Of a stretch of DNA of 64,000 nt, positions 53,996 to 62,441 are shown piece by piece. The stretch's first letter is position 1. Each line of letters opens with the position of its first letter. This stretch comes from CBDEGU01 sp965238045 (GTDB lineage: Bacteria; Acidobacteriota; Terriglobia; Bryobacterales; UBA6623): positions 186,001 to 250,000 of the forward strand of contig CBDEGU010000010.1 in assembly GCA_965238045.1 (NCBI GenBank), written 5' to 3'. The notes under the pieces were generated by a model that worked only from the letters and a program-made list of their open reading frames with translations, had not been told where the DNA came from and searched no databases. Both the position numbers and the translations under genes were made by a program.

Positions 53996-55315
53996 ATGAC
54001 AAATACTCCAAGGCCGCAATGGTCGCGGCGTGGCTTCTTTCAGAGCTTCGTGGGTGGACCGGCCGCGGCCGCCTCCATGCTGCATGCAAGGGCGGCATTT
54101 GCGCAGTCGATCGGAGAAGTCCGCGAGGGCACCCAGGCCTGGCGGGAAGACTGGCGCCACGACGGCGGTTTCTGGGAGAAGGTGCGAGAGAAGTTTCTTC
54201 TCGAGAAGGGCTTCACGTACATGAACAACGGCACGCTGGGCCCGACACCCAGACCGGTCTACGAAGCGATGGTGGAATACTGGCGGCTGATGGCTGTCAA
54301 TCCCCATGAAAACAGCGCAATCTTCCAGAACGGGGTGGAGCAGACCCGCGCCAAGGCGGCCGACTTCCTCGGCGCCACGGTGGATGAGATCTCCATCACC
54401 CGCAACACGACCGAGGGAAACACGATCCTGTGCCAGGGCCTGGACCTGAAACAAGGGGACGAAATTCTCATCACCGCCTACGAACATTCGAGCAACCGCG
54501 AGACTTGGAGGCGGCAGAGCAAACGCTACGGACTCGTCGTCAAACAGGTGAAGTTTCCTATACCGCCGGATGACCCTGCTGTGATTCTCAATGCTTTCGA
54601 GGATGCGATCACTCCGCGGACACGGGTGATGCATTTCGCGAATCCGCTAGGGAGCACAGGTTGCTTTCTTCCGGTCAAAGAACTCGCGGTCCTGGCGCAT
54701 AGCAAGAATATCCTCTGCTTTGTCGATGGCGCCCATTGCACGGGCCATGTGATCTTCAGCCTGCAAGATTGGGGTGTTGACGGCTTCGCCTGCAACGCGC
54801 ACAAATGGCTGACCGGACCGGCGGGGTCGGGGCTGCTGTTCGTCAAACAGGAGGTGCAAGAGAGAATTTGGCCGAACATCAGCATCCTTCCCTGGGACAG
54901 GCCGCCCAAGGGCGCCCGCAAGTACAACCTCAGCGTAGGACGACGCCCTTGGCCCGTGGTGGCGGCACTGGAAGACACGCTGGACTTCCAAAATGCCGTC
55001 GGACGCGAGCGCATCGAGCAGAGAACCCGCGGTTTAGGGACCTACCTGAGGCGCAAGGCGGCCGAAATCCCCGGGGTGCGGATTTACACGCCCACGGCCC
55101 CCGCCATGTCGGCTGGCATCACGAGCATCGGAATCGAGAAGGTTTCTGGGCGCAGACTGAAAGAATACCTGCGACAAAGATACGACATCTATGTACCGGG
55201 AGGCAGCCGCAGTCCGGGTGGCCGTGTTCGCATCTCGACGCACTACTACAACACCTTCGAGCAGGTGGACCTAGTGCTCAAAGCGCTCAGCGAGTTGTCT
55301 TCAGGAGCGGCATAA
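53996..55315 (+). CDS. Class V aminotransferase-like PLP enzyme, Tat-exported
   Basis: 439 residues. The N terminus carries a Tat signal (QWSRRGFFQSFVGG, cleavage near AFAQ). The PLP fold type I core has TRNTTEGNTILCQGL, LITAYEHSSNRETW, VDGAHCTGHVIF (the Asp that binds the pyridine nitrogen is in VDGAH) and the Schiff-base lysine in ACNAHKWLTGPAGSGLL. It resembles the isopenicillin N epimerase / cysteine desulfurase-like branch; the catalytic Cys loop of IscS-type desulfurases is not evident, so desulfurase activity is doubtful. Export of a cofactor-loaded enzyme by Tat is consistent with folding before transport. A partial copy of its 5' end lies 1.2 kb upstream. Confidence 0.88.
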   Translation: MTNTPRPQWSRRGFFQSFVGGPAAAASMLHARAAFAQSIGEVREGTQAWREDWRHDGGFWEKVREKFLLEKGFTYMNNGTLGPTPRPVYEAMVEYWRLMAVNPHENSAIFQNGVEQTRAKAADFLGATVDEISITRNTTEGNTILCQGLDLKQGDEILITAYEHSSNRETWRRQSKRYGLVVKQVKFPIPPDDPAVILNAFEDAITPRTRVMHFANPLGSTGCFLPVKELAVLAHSKNILCFVDGAHCTGHVIFSLQDWGVDGFACNAHKWLTGPAGSGLLFVKQEVQERIWPNISILPWDRPPKGARKYNLSVGRRPWPVVAALEDTLDFQNAVGRERIEQRTRGLGTYLRRKAAEIPGVRIYTPTAPAMSAGITSIGIEKVSGRRLKEYLRQRYDIYVPGGSRSPGGRVRISTHYYNTFEQVDLVLKALSELSSGAA

Positions 55316-55447
55316 ACTTGGAGAGGGACGCCAGAGAGGCCGTCAACAGAAAAAGTCGCCGCGTCTTCTGATGGGCTCGAATAGTTCGCATGCGTTATCA
55401 AACGCGGATCGCGGCCCCATTCCGTTCCCCCCATTCAGCGCCTCCAT

Positions 55448-56227
55448 TCAGTGCCGTCGTTGTTTCCGTTCCGCGTGCTCCACAACGGCCTGAACCAAAT
55501 GAGGCGGAATGAACGTGATGCCCATGCGGTCGCCGAGAACGATGTCGCCCGGCATGACCGTCACGCCGCCGATGCGAGTCGGAGTATTGAGTCCGGTCAG
55601 GATGGCGTTGCCCCGCACGCCAGGGTGATAGCCCCGGCTGAAAACAATCGTGTTCATGGGATAGACGCCATCGAGATCTCGAAATGATCCATCGACAATA
55701 AACCCGTTGCCGGTCGCCAAGAACATGCTGAAGATCAAGTTGTCGCCGCCGAAGGTGCCTTCCTCGATTCTCCCCATCACGTCCACAACCGGCACGTCGC
55801 CGGGACCGAACATCTCCATGACACGCTGGGTCACCGGCGTGGGAATCTCTTCCTCGTTGCGCGCCGCTTCCACGTCGCCTAGAATCAATTTTTCCAAATC
55901 AGGCCGCGAGGGCATGAACTGCACGGTGAACGCCCGGCCGATCAGCTTCTGCTCGGGATGCACAATGGCCCAACCGTCCTCCCACTGATTGGGGTATCCC
56001 GCCCGGCGCAACAGCTCGGCCGCCGATGTCGACGAGGCGGCCTCGAGACGTTTCAGCCAATAGCCGGGCACGTGCGGCCGTCCGTCGACCGAGCGGCTGT
56101 AGGGATTCAGATGGGTGTACTTGATGAGCTGTTCTCTCGAAAACCCGTCAAATTGCGCCGACAAAGGCGCGACGGCGAGAGCCGCGAGCATGAGAAGCAG
56201 AGGCGGTCTGTAGGACATGGCTGGCAT
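55448..56227 (-). CDS. RraA-like exported protein (aldolase/demethylmenaquinone methyltransferase family)
   Basis: 259 residues with a signal peptide (LLLMLAALAVAPLSAQ) that most RraA proteins lack. After the N-terminal FDGFSREQLIKYTHLNPYSR extension the RraA core shows RPDLEKLILGDVEA, FGPGDVPVVDVMGRIEEGTFGGDNLIFSM, GNGFIVDGSFRDLDGV and IGGVTVMPGDIVLGDRMGI. The Arg-Asp pair in FRDLDG matches the metal-dependent aldolase/decarboxylase members. It is a paralogue of the next gene (same N-terminal extension and core), 31 bases downstream of it on the same strand, so the two form an operon of exported RraA-like proteins. The substrate is unknown. Confidence 0.85.
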   Translation of the reverse strand: MPAMSYRPPLLLMLAALAVAPLSAQFDGFSREQLIKYTHLNPYSRSVDGRPHVPGYWLKRLEAASSTSAAELLRRAGYPNQWEDGWAIVHPEQKLIGRAFTVQFMPSRPDLEKLILGDVEAARNEEEIPTPVTQRVMEMFGPGDVPVVDVMGRIEEGTFGGDNLIFSMFLATGNGFIVDGSFRDLDGVYPMNTIVFSRGYHPGVRGNAILTGLNTPTRIGGVTVMPGDIVLGDRMGITFIPPHLVQAVVEHAERKQRRH

Positions 56228-56258
56228 CGCCGGTCGGAGTTCGGAGGCCGGGACGGGC

Positions 56259-57137
56259 CTATTCGATTCCCAACTCCTTTTTCTTCTTCGCCAGCCATGC
56301 CTCGTACTCTGCCTTGAGTTTCGGATCTTTCGGCCTCGGGTAAAGCTCGCTCGACTTGTACCTGCCGGTGGCGAACTTGCCCTTGGTCCAGATGTCGTGC
56401 AGCTCGGTAATCTTGGCGCTCTTGTAGACCGACTCCACCAACTCCGGCGGCACGAAGGTCAGACCTTCACGGTCGCCGATCACCAGATCTCCCGGCATCA
56501 CGGTGGTATTGCCGACCCGAATCGGCACGTTCACGCCGGTAAGCATCACATTACCCAGCGCCGAGACATGGAAACCGCGAACGTAGACCGGAATGTTCTG
56601 CGGATGGATGCCGTCGAGGTCGCGCACTCCGCCGTCGATCACGAAACCATTGCCCGTCGCCGAGTGAATCGACGCCGCGAGGTTGTCTCCGGCGAACGTG
56701 CCCTGGTCGATTTTCCCAAACAGATCGACAATCAGAACATCGCCGGGCCGCAGCAGGTTGATCACCCGCTGGTTATGGCTCACCTTCGTCTCGCCGCGGT
56801 TGTTGTCGCCTTCGATGACATCGCTCAGGTCCGAACGCAGGGGCATGAACTGCGCCGTGAACACTCGTCCGATGAGCTTCTTTTCCGGATGAACAATCTG
56901 CCAGCCGCCGGACCATTGGTTGTGATAGCCCGCGCCCCGCATCGGCCCCCAGACCATTTCCGACGAAGCCGCCCGCAGGCCATCAATGTATTTCTGAGGC
57001 ACCTTCGGACGCCCGTCGTCGAAACGGCCAAACGGATTGTTCGCCGTGTACTTGATGAGCTGCTGCTTGCCGAAACCATCAAGCTGCGCCCAGGCTGGAG
57101 CGGCGAAAATCAGTAGCATCAGACCAAATCGTTTCAT
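56259..57137 (-). CDS. RraA-like exported protein, paralogue of the following gene
   Basis: 292 residues from the ATG at 57137, where a signal peptide begins (RFGLMLLIFAAPAWAQ). The LDGFGKQQLIKYTANNPFGR extension and the core RPGDVLIVDLFGKIDQGTFAGDNLAASIHS, GFVIDGGVRDLDGIHP and RVGNTTVMPGDLVIGDREGL match the neighbouring paralogue. The C-terminal ~40 residues are Lys-rich (PKLKAEYEAWLAKKKKELGI) and absent from the other copy. It is transcribed divergently from a DapA-like gene across 149 bases, which may share control elements. RraA-like enzymes and DapA-like aldolases both handle 2-oxo acids, so a joint exported pathway is plausible but inferred. Confidence 0.85.
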   Translation of the reverse strand: MKRFGLMLLIFAAPAWAQLDGFGKQQLIKYTANNPFGRFDDGRPKVPQKYIDGLRAASSEMVWGPMRGAGYHNQWSGGWQIVHPEKKLIGRVFTAQFMPLRSDLSDVIEGDNNRGETKVSHNQRVINLLRPGDVLIVDLFGKIDQGTFAGDNLAASIHSATGNGFVIDGGVRDLDGIHPQNIPVYVRGFHVSALGNVMLTGVNVPIRVGNTTVMPGDLVIGDREGLTFVPPELVESVYKSAKITELHDIWTKGKFATGRYKSSELYPRPKDPKLKAEYEAWLAKKKKELGIE

Positions 57138-57286
57138 GCCGAAGAATGTAGCACAGTGACAACAGCACGCGGGGGGGCGGCAGGCGGCGCGCGGGTCTTG
57201 GTCACAGTCCGGGAAGCGATCTGCTGAATCCGGTATAATGCCCTCGGGAAAAAGCCGCAAGAAAACCGAAAGAAAAAGAGGTCGGA

Positions 57287-58279
57287 ATGACAAGCAGCTG
57301 GACACGCCGCGAGATTCTCACCGCAATCGCTTCCCCGATGGTTCTCGAGGCCCTGCCGCCGCGCGCGGTTGCGGGCAAGACCATGCGGGGAGCGTTCATC
57401 ATCACCGCAACGCCTTATACCGAGGCGAAGAAAGTTGACTTCGAGGACCTGGCGGGCGAGGTGGATTTTCTCGATCGCTGCGGCGTGCAGGGCATGGTCT
57501 GGCCTCAGTTCGCCAGCGAGTACCCCTACCTCACCAAGGACGAGCGGTTCGAGGGCATGGAAGTGCTCGCCAAAGCGGCCAAGGGGAAGAAGCTCGCGCT
57601 CGTGCTCGGCGTCCAGGCCGCCAACACCAGCGAGATGCTCGCGTTCGCGCGGCACGCCGAAAAAGTCGAACCCGACGCCGTCATCGCCATGCCTCCCAAA
57701 GAGGCCGCTTCGCTCGACGACTTCCGCGATTACTACCGCGCCCTGTGCAAGCTCGCCAAGCGGCCCGTATTCATCCAGACGACCGGAGGCGCCAAAGGCA
57801 TCGAACCCACCGTGGAGTTCATTGTCGAACTGGCCAGGGAGTTTCCCAATTTCGGCTACATCAAGGAAGAGTACAAACCCAGCCTCCCCCGCATGCTCAC
57901 GCTGGCCAAACACCGTCCCGGCCCCATCAAGAGTATTTTTGGAGGAGCCGCCGGCCGTGCCTGGCCCTACGAGATGCGCTACGGACTCGACGGCACGATG
58001 CCCGGCGCCATGTACGCCGATGTCTACGCCACCCTCTGGGAGCTGCACCTGAGGGGCGAGCGCGACCAGCTTCGCGAAGTCTTCAGCAAGCTCATGCTGA
58101 TGATCAACCTTGACGCGCACATTCCCGGCGTCCGCAACTATGTCTTCAAGCGGCGGGGCATTTTCAAAACCAGCATCTCGCGAAAAGCCGACTATACCTG
58201 GTCCAGAGAGGCCGTCGAGGAGATCGAACACAACCTCGCCGGACTGGCTCCCTATCTGAAAATCAAGCTGCCCTCCTAA
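57287..58279 (+). CDS. DapA/dihydrodipicolinate-synthase-family aldolase, Tat-type signal
   Basis: 330 residues. AGAGGT lies five bases before the ATG. A Tat-like leader (WTRREILTAIASPM) is followed by a class I aldolase barrel: GAFIITATPYTEAKKVDFEDL, FLDRCGVQGMVWPQFASEYPYLTKDER, VLGVQAANTSE, the substrate region PVFIQTTGG, and the Schiff-base lysine in FGYIKEEYKPS. GAAGRAWPYEMRYGLDGTMPG replaces the usual G-D-D-A region. Such enzymes condense or cleave 2-oxo acids; true dihydrodipicolinate synthase (lysine biosynthesis) is unlikely for an exported form. Divergent from the RraA-like pair. Confidence 0.87.
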   Translation: MTSSWTRREILTAIASPMVLEALPPRAVAGKTMRGAFIITATPYTEAKKVDFEDLAGEVDFLDRCGVQGMVWPQFASEYPYLTKDERFEGMEVLAKAAKGKKLALVLGVQAANTSEMLAFARHAEKVEPDAVIAMPPKEAASLDDFRDYYRALCKLAKRPVFIQTTGGAKGIEPTVEFIVELAREFPNFGYIKEEYKPSLPRMLTLAKHRPGPIKSIFGGAAGRAWPYEMRYGLDGTMPGAMYADVYATLWELHLRGERDQLREVFSKLMLMINLDAHIPGVRNYVFKRRGIFKTSISRKADYTWSREAVEEIEHNLAGLAPYLKIKLPS

Positions 58280-58335
58280 GCGGCGACGCGAAGCGTTCGA
58301 TGCCCGTGAACGCCGGTGTCCCGGTTTCCTCCTTG

Positions 58336-59484
58336 CTACGGGGCGGGTGGGTGATTCCAGCCACAGGCTTTCATCATGATGTGGAAGATCTGGGTGTTCT
58401 CGATAAAGCCCTGGACCGCGTCCGAGCCCGGGCCTTCGGCCATCAGGGGCACCTGTTCGGCCGTGTGGTTTCCGCCGATCTCGATTGAGTCTAGGATTTC
58501 CTTTGTGCGGCCTTTGCCGCGGAGCATGCGGAGATCGTAGGAGTGATCGGCGGTGACCAGCAGCAGCGTTGGTGTCGCCCTCAAGCGGTCCGCGGTTTCG
58601 CGGATGATCTGGTCCATGCGGATCACCCCGTCCAGGGTCTTGGCGGGCTCGCGGAAATGATTGTTGGATTCCACCATCAAGAAGAAACCGTTGGGGTTAC
58701 GGCTCAAGATGTCGATTGCCAGCTTGACCGCTGGCAGCAGGTCGAAGTCCGATTGATGCGCTACGTTGAACAGACCGACTACCCGGGAGGCGCTGCTGGG
58801 AACCTCGGCCAATTGGGCGGGGTCGTCCAAATAGACATACCCGGCGTATTTCACCCGGGCGGGCACATCGAGACCGATTTCAGCGGCGCTCTTGAAGAGG
58901 CGCTCGCGGCCCGTGCCGATGAGGACATCCACGCCGTCGCCAAACCGGGGCGCAAGGAACTGTTCGAAGGTCCGGCCCCATTCGTCGCGTTCGTTGCTGT
59001 GGGCGTAGCAGGCGGCGGGCGTGGCATCGGTTGCTCCGCTGTTGGTAACGATGCCAGTCGAGAGGCCTCGCTCTTCGGCGTATTCCAGGATCGTCTTGAG
59101 GGTCTGGCCATCCTTGGAGCCTCGCACCGCATCGGAAGCCTGTGAGACGACGCCGTTGTGGGTCTTCTCGCCTGTAACGATGGCCGTCATGCCGGCGGCG
59201 GAATCGGAAACCCACCTCGAGGCCGAAGATGTATCGGACAGGGCGAGATGCGGCATCTGGTGCAGGTAGAGGCCCTGCGAGCCGCCGGTAGCGCGCACGC
59301 TAGCCGCATGCAGCGAAGCCAGCCCGGTACCGTCACCGAGGAACAGGACCACGTTTTTGGCGCGAGCGGTTGGTGGTGGCGAGCAGGCGGCCGATAGGGC
59401 GCCGGTGACAAGCAGAGCTAATAGTAAGTTGATGTGCGAAGGCTGGCTGGAAGGCCGATTGGGAGTGGAGATCGTTGGGAGCAT
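58336..59484 (-). CDS. Alkaline-phosphatase-family lipoprotein, divergent metal site
   Basis: 382 residues. The leader ends LVTGALSAACS, a good lipobox, so it is probably anchored in a membrane. Phosphatase features: first metal Asp in VVLFLGDGTGLAS, nucleophile Ser in VSDSAAGMTAIVTG, GIVTNSGATDATPAACYAH, the Asp-His in LLVTADHSYDL and a late His in GGNHTAEQVPL. The canonical second metal segment (E-x4-D-x3-H) here reads VESNNHFREPAKTL, with Phe and Ala where the zinc Asp and His are expected. It may use another His (four after the Glu) or bind fewer metals. Phosphomonoesterase activity is likely but its metal dependence may be unusual. Confidence 0.87.
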   Translation of the reverse strand: MLPTISTPNRPSSQPSHINLLLALLVTGALSAACSPPPTARAKNVVLFLGDGTGLASLHAASVRATGGSQGLYLHQMPHLALSDTSSASRWVSDSAAGMTAIVTGEKTHNGVVSQASDAVRGSKDGQTLKTILEYAEERGLSTGIVTNSGATDATPAACYAHSNERDEWGRTFEQFLAPRFGDGVDVLIGTGRERLFKSAAEIGLDVPARVKYAGYVYLDDPAQLAEVPSSASRVVGLFNVAHQSDFDLLPAVKLAIDILSRNPNGFFLMVESNNHFREPAKTLDGVIRMDQIIRETADRLRATPTLLLVTADHSYDLRMLRGKGRTKEILDSIEIGGNHTAEQVPLMAEGPGSDAVQGFIENTQIFHIMMKACGWNHPPAP

Positions 59485-59691
59485 ATGAGGCGGGCACCAC
59501 GAGAAGCCTAAATTCTACCACGGAAGCGGGGTTGTTTGACGGGGCTGGATACGCCGTGCTTTTCCAGTCAGCGGTAACGAGTCCTGAGTTTCTTGGCTTC
59601 TCCTGAGGGGTCCACTCCACCCGTTGGCGGGTCCACAGGCGACGACGTTTCGCTGAAGTGAGGGTTCCGTTATTTCCCTGCTACGCCCGCG

Positions 59692-61224
59692 CTAGCTCAT
59701 TCGCTTTGCTTGCCATCGCCCGGCGCCGTACTCGCCGAGGCCGACTTTGCCGGACATGAGGTCGCCGGATACCCGTCCGGTGAAGCGGTACCGCAAGGAA
59801 GTTCCTTCATAGCGAGCCGAACTGCGGATGTCGATTTGCGAGCCGCTCACCCGGCCGCTGACCGGTCCGCTGGCAATCCGGCCGATGTGCTCGCCGCTTA
59901 CCTGGCTCTGCCGCATTGCGAGGAAGAACTTGTGGCGGGCGGAACCCACTGAGTATTCGATCCGCACGTCCCAGTGACCTGACACGTTGACCGCGGCCGG
60001 CGGATCTTCCGGCGGGGGTAGTTTAGGTCCCGGGGCGTTGCTGAAGATCTCGTAGAGTCTTTCGGCGACAAGGGTCTCATCACCGGCATAGAGCGCCGCC
60101 GCCCGGATGCCGAGGGAATGCCCCGCCCCTCCCGCATGGGCTCTGATGCGCGGCTTTCCGGTCAACAGCAGCTCGTTGACCTCTCCCGAGGTCAGCCCGA
60201 TCCGCCGCGGGTCCCAATCGATGCTCATGCGAACGTAGTTGCCTTCGATCTCGCCTTCGGTAATCCGGCCGGTGACGCCGCTAACTTGCGAGACGCGGTG
60301 GATGATGTGGCGGTACCAAGTGCGCCACAGCTCGTCCTCTTGGGACCGGTCGGGCTTGCTGGCAAGAGCTTCCACGGCCGCAAGCAGCCCCATGATCTCT
60401 TCCTTGCTGACCTTCATGGCGCGAGCGAAGGTGTGGTGAGGAGCACTGTTGATGAATGCGGCAGCGATGAGGTCCTTTCGCCCCAGCAACAGCCCTGCGG
60501 TCTGAGGACCTCTGACGATCTTTCCGCCGCTGTAGGCCACAAGATCGACGCCGCGGCGCAGGAACGGATTCGGCCGATGCGGGGTGCCGTCGGCTGCGTC
60601 CATCAGCACCGGAACCCCGCGTCCGTGGGCTGCCGCGACGTACTGCTCAAGAGAGAACGGGTTGCCCTTTTCGCCCATGTGGATCAGCCCGGCAGCCATG
60701 GCCGTCTTGGGACCGAAAGCCTTTTGAAGGTCCTCCGCCGTGGTCACTTCAATGATGTGCACCCCCACGGAGCGAATCGCCTGGTCGTAAACGATGCGAG
60801 ACCAACTCGGGATCACCACCTCATTCTTGAGGCCTCGCGTGTCGGGCACCTGCTGGATCTTCTCGGGGTCGCCGCCGGCGACGCAGGCGAGAGTGGCGCA
60901 GGTAACAGCGCCCGCCGCCCCGGAGCTGACATGAGCCGCTTCGGCATCGAGCAACTCAGCGATCCGCGGGCCCACTGCCGACATGAGTTCGTCGAGGTTG
61001 ACGTGATAGTACGCAGCCTGGCGGATGGCTTCGATGACTTCCGGCCGTTGCGCCGACCCGCCGTGAATTGTGGTTATCGCCGTGCAGTTGATGTAGGGCT
61101 TCGCGCCGAATCTCGTATAGACTTCGGGCCCGCCACCGCGCAGCGGCAAACCCGTCCGTGGATCGGCAGGCGGATTGGAGGCCGCCGCAAATCCCAAAAG
61201 CTCACGGCGCGCGCTTCTCCTCAT
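59692..61224 (-). CDS. SelA-like PLP enzyme fused to a C-terminal beta domain
   Basis: 510 residues. The N terminus has a Tat-like RR (SARRELLGFAAAS). Residues of about 35-400 form a fold type I PLP enzyme of the SelA / D-glucosaminate-6-phosphate ammonia-lyase type: YINCTAITTIHGGSAQRPEV, SSGAAGAVTCATLACVAG, PVLMDAADGTPHRP and the lysine in VAYSGGKIVRGPQTAGLLLG. From about residue 415 a separate beta-rich domain (VNVSGHWDVRIEYSVGSARH ... SGRVSGSQIDIRSSARY) follows. This resembles small beta-barrel modules in acidobacterial exported proteins and is not part of SelA. The enzyme probably eliminates or transfers an amino group from a sugar or amino acid outside the cytoplasm. Confidence 0.83.
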   Translation of the reverse strand: MRRSARRELLGFAAASNPPADPRTGLPLRGGGPEVYTRFGAKPYINCTAITTIHGGSAQRPEVIEAIRQAAYYHVNLDELMSAVGPRIAELLDAEAAHVSSGAAGAVTCATLACVAGGDPEKIQQVPDTRGLKNEVVIPSWSRIVYDQAIRSVGVHIIEVTTAEDLQKAFGPKTAMAAGLIHMGEKGNPFSLEQYVAAAHGRGVPVLMDAADGTPHRPNPFLRRGVDLVAYSGGKIVRGPQTAGLLLGRKDLIAAAFINSAPHHTFARAMKVSKEEIMGLLAAVEALASKPDRSQEDELWRTWYRHIIHRVSQVSGVTGRITEGEIEGNYVRMSIDWDPRRIGLTSGEVNELLLTGKPRIRAHAGGAGHSLGIRAAALYAGDETLVAERLYEIFSNAPGPKLPPPEDPPAAVNVSGHWDVRIEYSVGSARHKFFLAMRQSQVSGEHIGRIASGPVSGRVSGSQIDIRSSARYEGTSLRYRFTGRVSGDLMSGKVGLGEYGAGRWQAKRMS

Positions 61225-61252
61225 CGCACATAGGGTATCAGATTCTCGCGGA

Positions 61253-61285
61253 CGGCACGGGGTATTTGGGCGGCACGGGGTATTT
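61253..61285. repeat. Two-copy 18-bp repeat with CGGCACGGGG core
   Basis: CGGCACGGGGTATTT occurs at 61253-61267 and 61271-61285, upstream of the SelA-like gene. It shares the GGCACGGGG core of the arrays at 3.5 and 5.1 kb. Confidence 0.8.
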
Positions 61286-61321
61286 CGAGCAGCACGAAGT
61301 TCCAGATTCTTTCAGGCCGCT

Positions 61322-62353
61322 TTAGCCGGCGGTCGCAAACCCATGCTGAAGGCGGTGATGGGGACCGTCGAAATGCTTGCTCGACTTGAATAACTCATGC
61401 CGGCCGTCGCCCGCGTCCGCGGCCGCCATCTGGACCAACTCTCCTTTGTCGCTATCGGACATTGCCTGGAAGTTGCGGGCGATTCGCAGATCCTGCTCCA
61501 AATCTTCCATCGACCGGATGCCGACACAAAGACTGGAGATGGGCAGGCTCAGCGCATAACGGATGCACTGCTCGGCCGTGATGCTCGTTTCGCTCGGGAT
61601 GCGGCCCTTGGGGTAGTCGGGCGAGCCGCCCAGGCTCTTCATCCCGATCACGCCGACATTCTTGTTGAGGCAGACCGGCACGACTTCCTTCTGGAAACTA
61701 CGGTAGTGCGCGTCCATCACATTGATGGGCATCTGCGCCGTGTCCCAGTCATAGGGCTTGGCCAGCATCTTGAGGTGGATCAGCGGATCCTTGTGGCCGG
61801 TGAAACCGATAAAGCGCACCTTGCCTTCCTTCTTAGCTTCGAGAGCCGCCCGGAGCCCGCCCTTTTCGAACACCCAGTCGGGATCGTTGTCGTAGACCAT
61901 CTCGTGGAACTGCCACAAGTCGACGTAGTCGGTTTTCAAGCGGCGCAGGCTGTCTTCGAGACAGCGCTTGCTGCCCTGGTAGTCCCGCTCGCAGTTCTTC
62001 GTCATCAGGAAGACTTTCTTGCGGTGGCCGCCCGATGCGAGCGCCGCGCCCATCACCCGTTCGGAGCCGCCGTTGTGATAGTCCCAGGCGTTATCGAAGA
62101 AGTTGATGCCCTCATCGATCGCCCGGTGCATGATGCGGTGGGCTTCGTTCTTGTCTTCGACAGCGCCGATGTGCCAGCCGCCGAGACAGATGATCGAGAC
62201 CTGCTCGTTGGTGCGGCCGAGTTTCGCGGTTGGTATGCCGTCACCGCTCGATCGCTGCGCCAGAGCGCGTTGTGCCAGCGACGCTGCTACCGCACTGCCG
62301 AAGAGACCACGAAAGAAATCACGCCTGGAGCCGTTGCCGGTCATGTTCGTCAC
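61322..62353 (-). CDS. Aldo/keto reductase, Tat-exported
   Basis: 343 residues; ATG at 62353 or the in-frame one at 62344. A Tat signal (GSRRDFFRGLFGSAVAASLA, cleavage near ALAQ) precedes the (beta/alpha)8 barrel. The catalytic tetrad is visible: Asp in FFDNAWDY (first Asp), Tyr in the same motif, Lys in VFLMTKNC and His in LWQFHEM. NADPH-binding residues lie in the C-terminal part (SLPISSLCVGIRSMEDLEQDL). Periplasmic aldo/keto reductases are common in acidobacteria and planctomycetes. Substrate unknown; its position beside other exported carbohydrate or oxo-acid enzymes suggests sugar-derived aldehydes. Confidence 0.9.
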   Translation of the reverse strand: MTNMTGNGSRRDFFRGLFGSAVAASLAQRALAQRSSGDGIPTAKLGRTNEQVSIICLGGWHIGAVEDKNEAHRIMHRAIDEGINFFDNAWDYHNGGSERVMGAALASGGHRKKVFLMTKNCERDYQGSKRCLEDSLRRLKTDYVDLWQFHEMVYDNDPDWVFEKGGLRAALEAKKEGKVRFIGFTGHKDPLIHLKMLAKPYDWDTAQMPINVMDAHYRSFQKEVVPVCLNKNVGVIGMKSLGGSPDYPKGRIPSETSITAEQCIRYALSLPISSLCVGIRSMEDLEQDLRIARNFQAMSDSDKGELVQMAAADAGDGRHELFKSSKHFDGPHHRLQHGFATAG

Positions 62354-62441
62354 CTCGCGGGAAATGTTGATCCCATTTTACATGAGCGCGGCTGGTTCGG
62401 CCACTGGAGTCCCGCGATCCTCCACGGCGAGTAAGGAGCGC

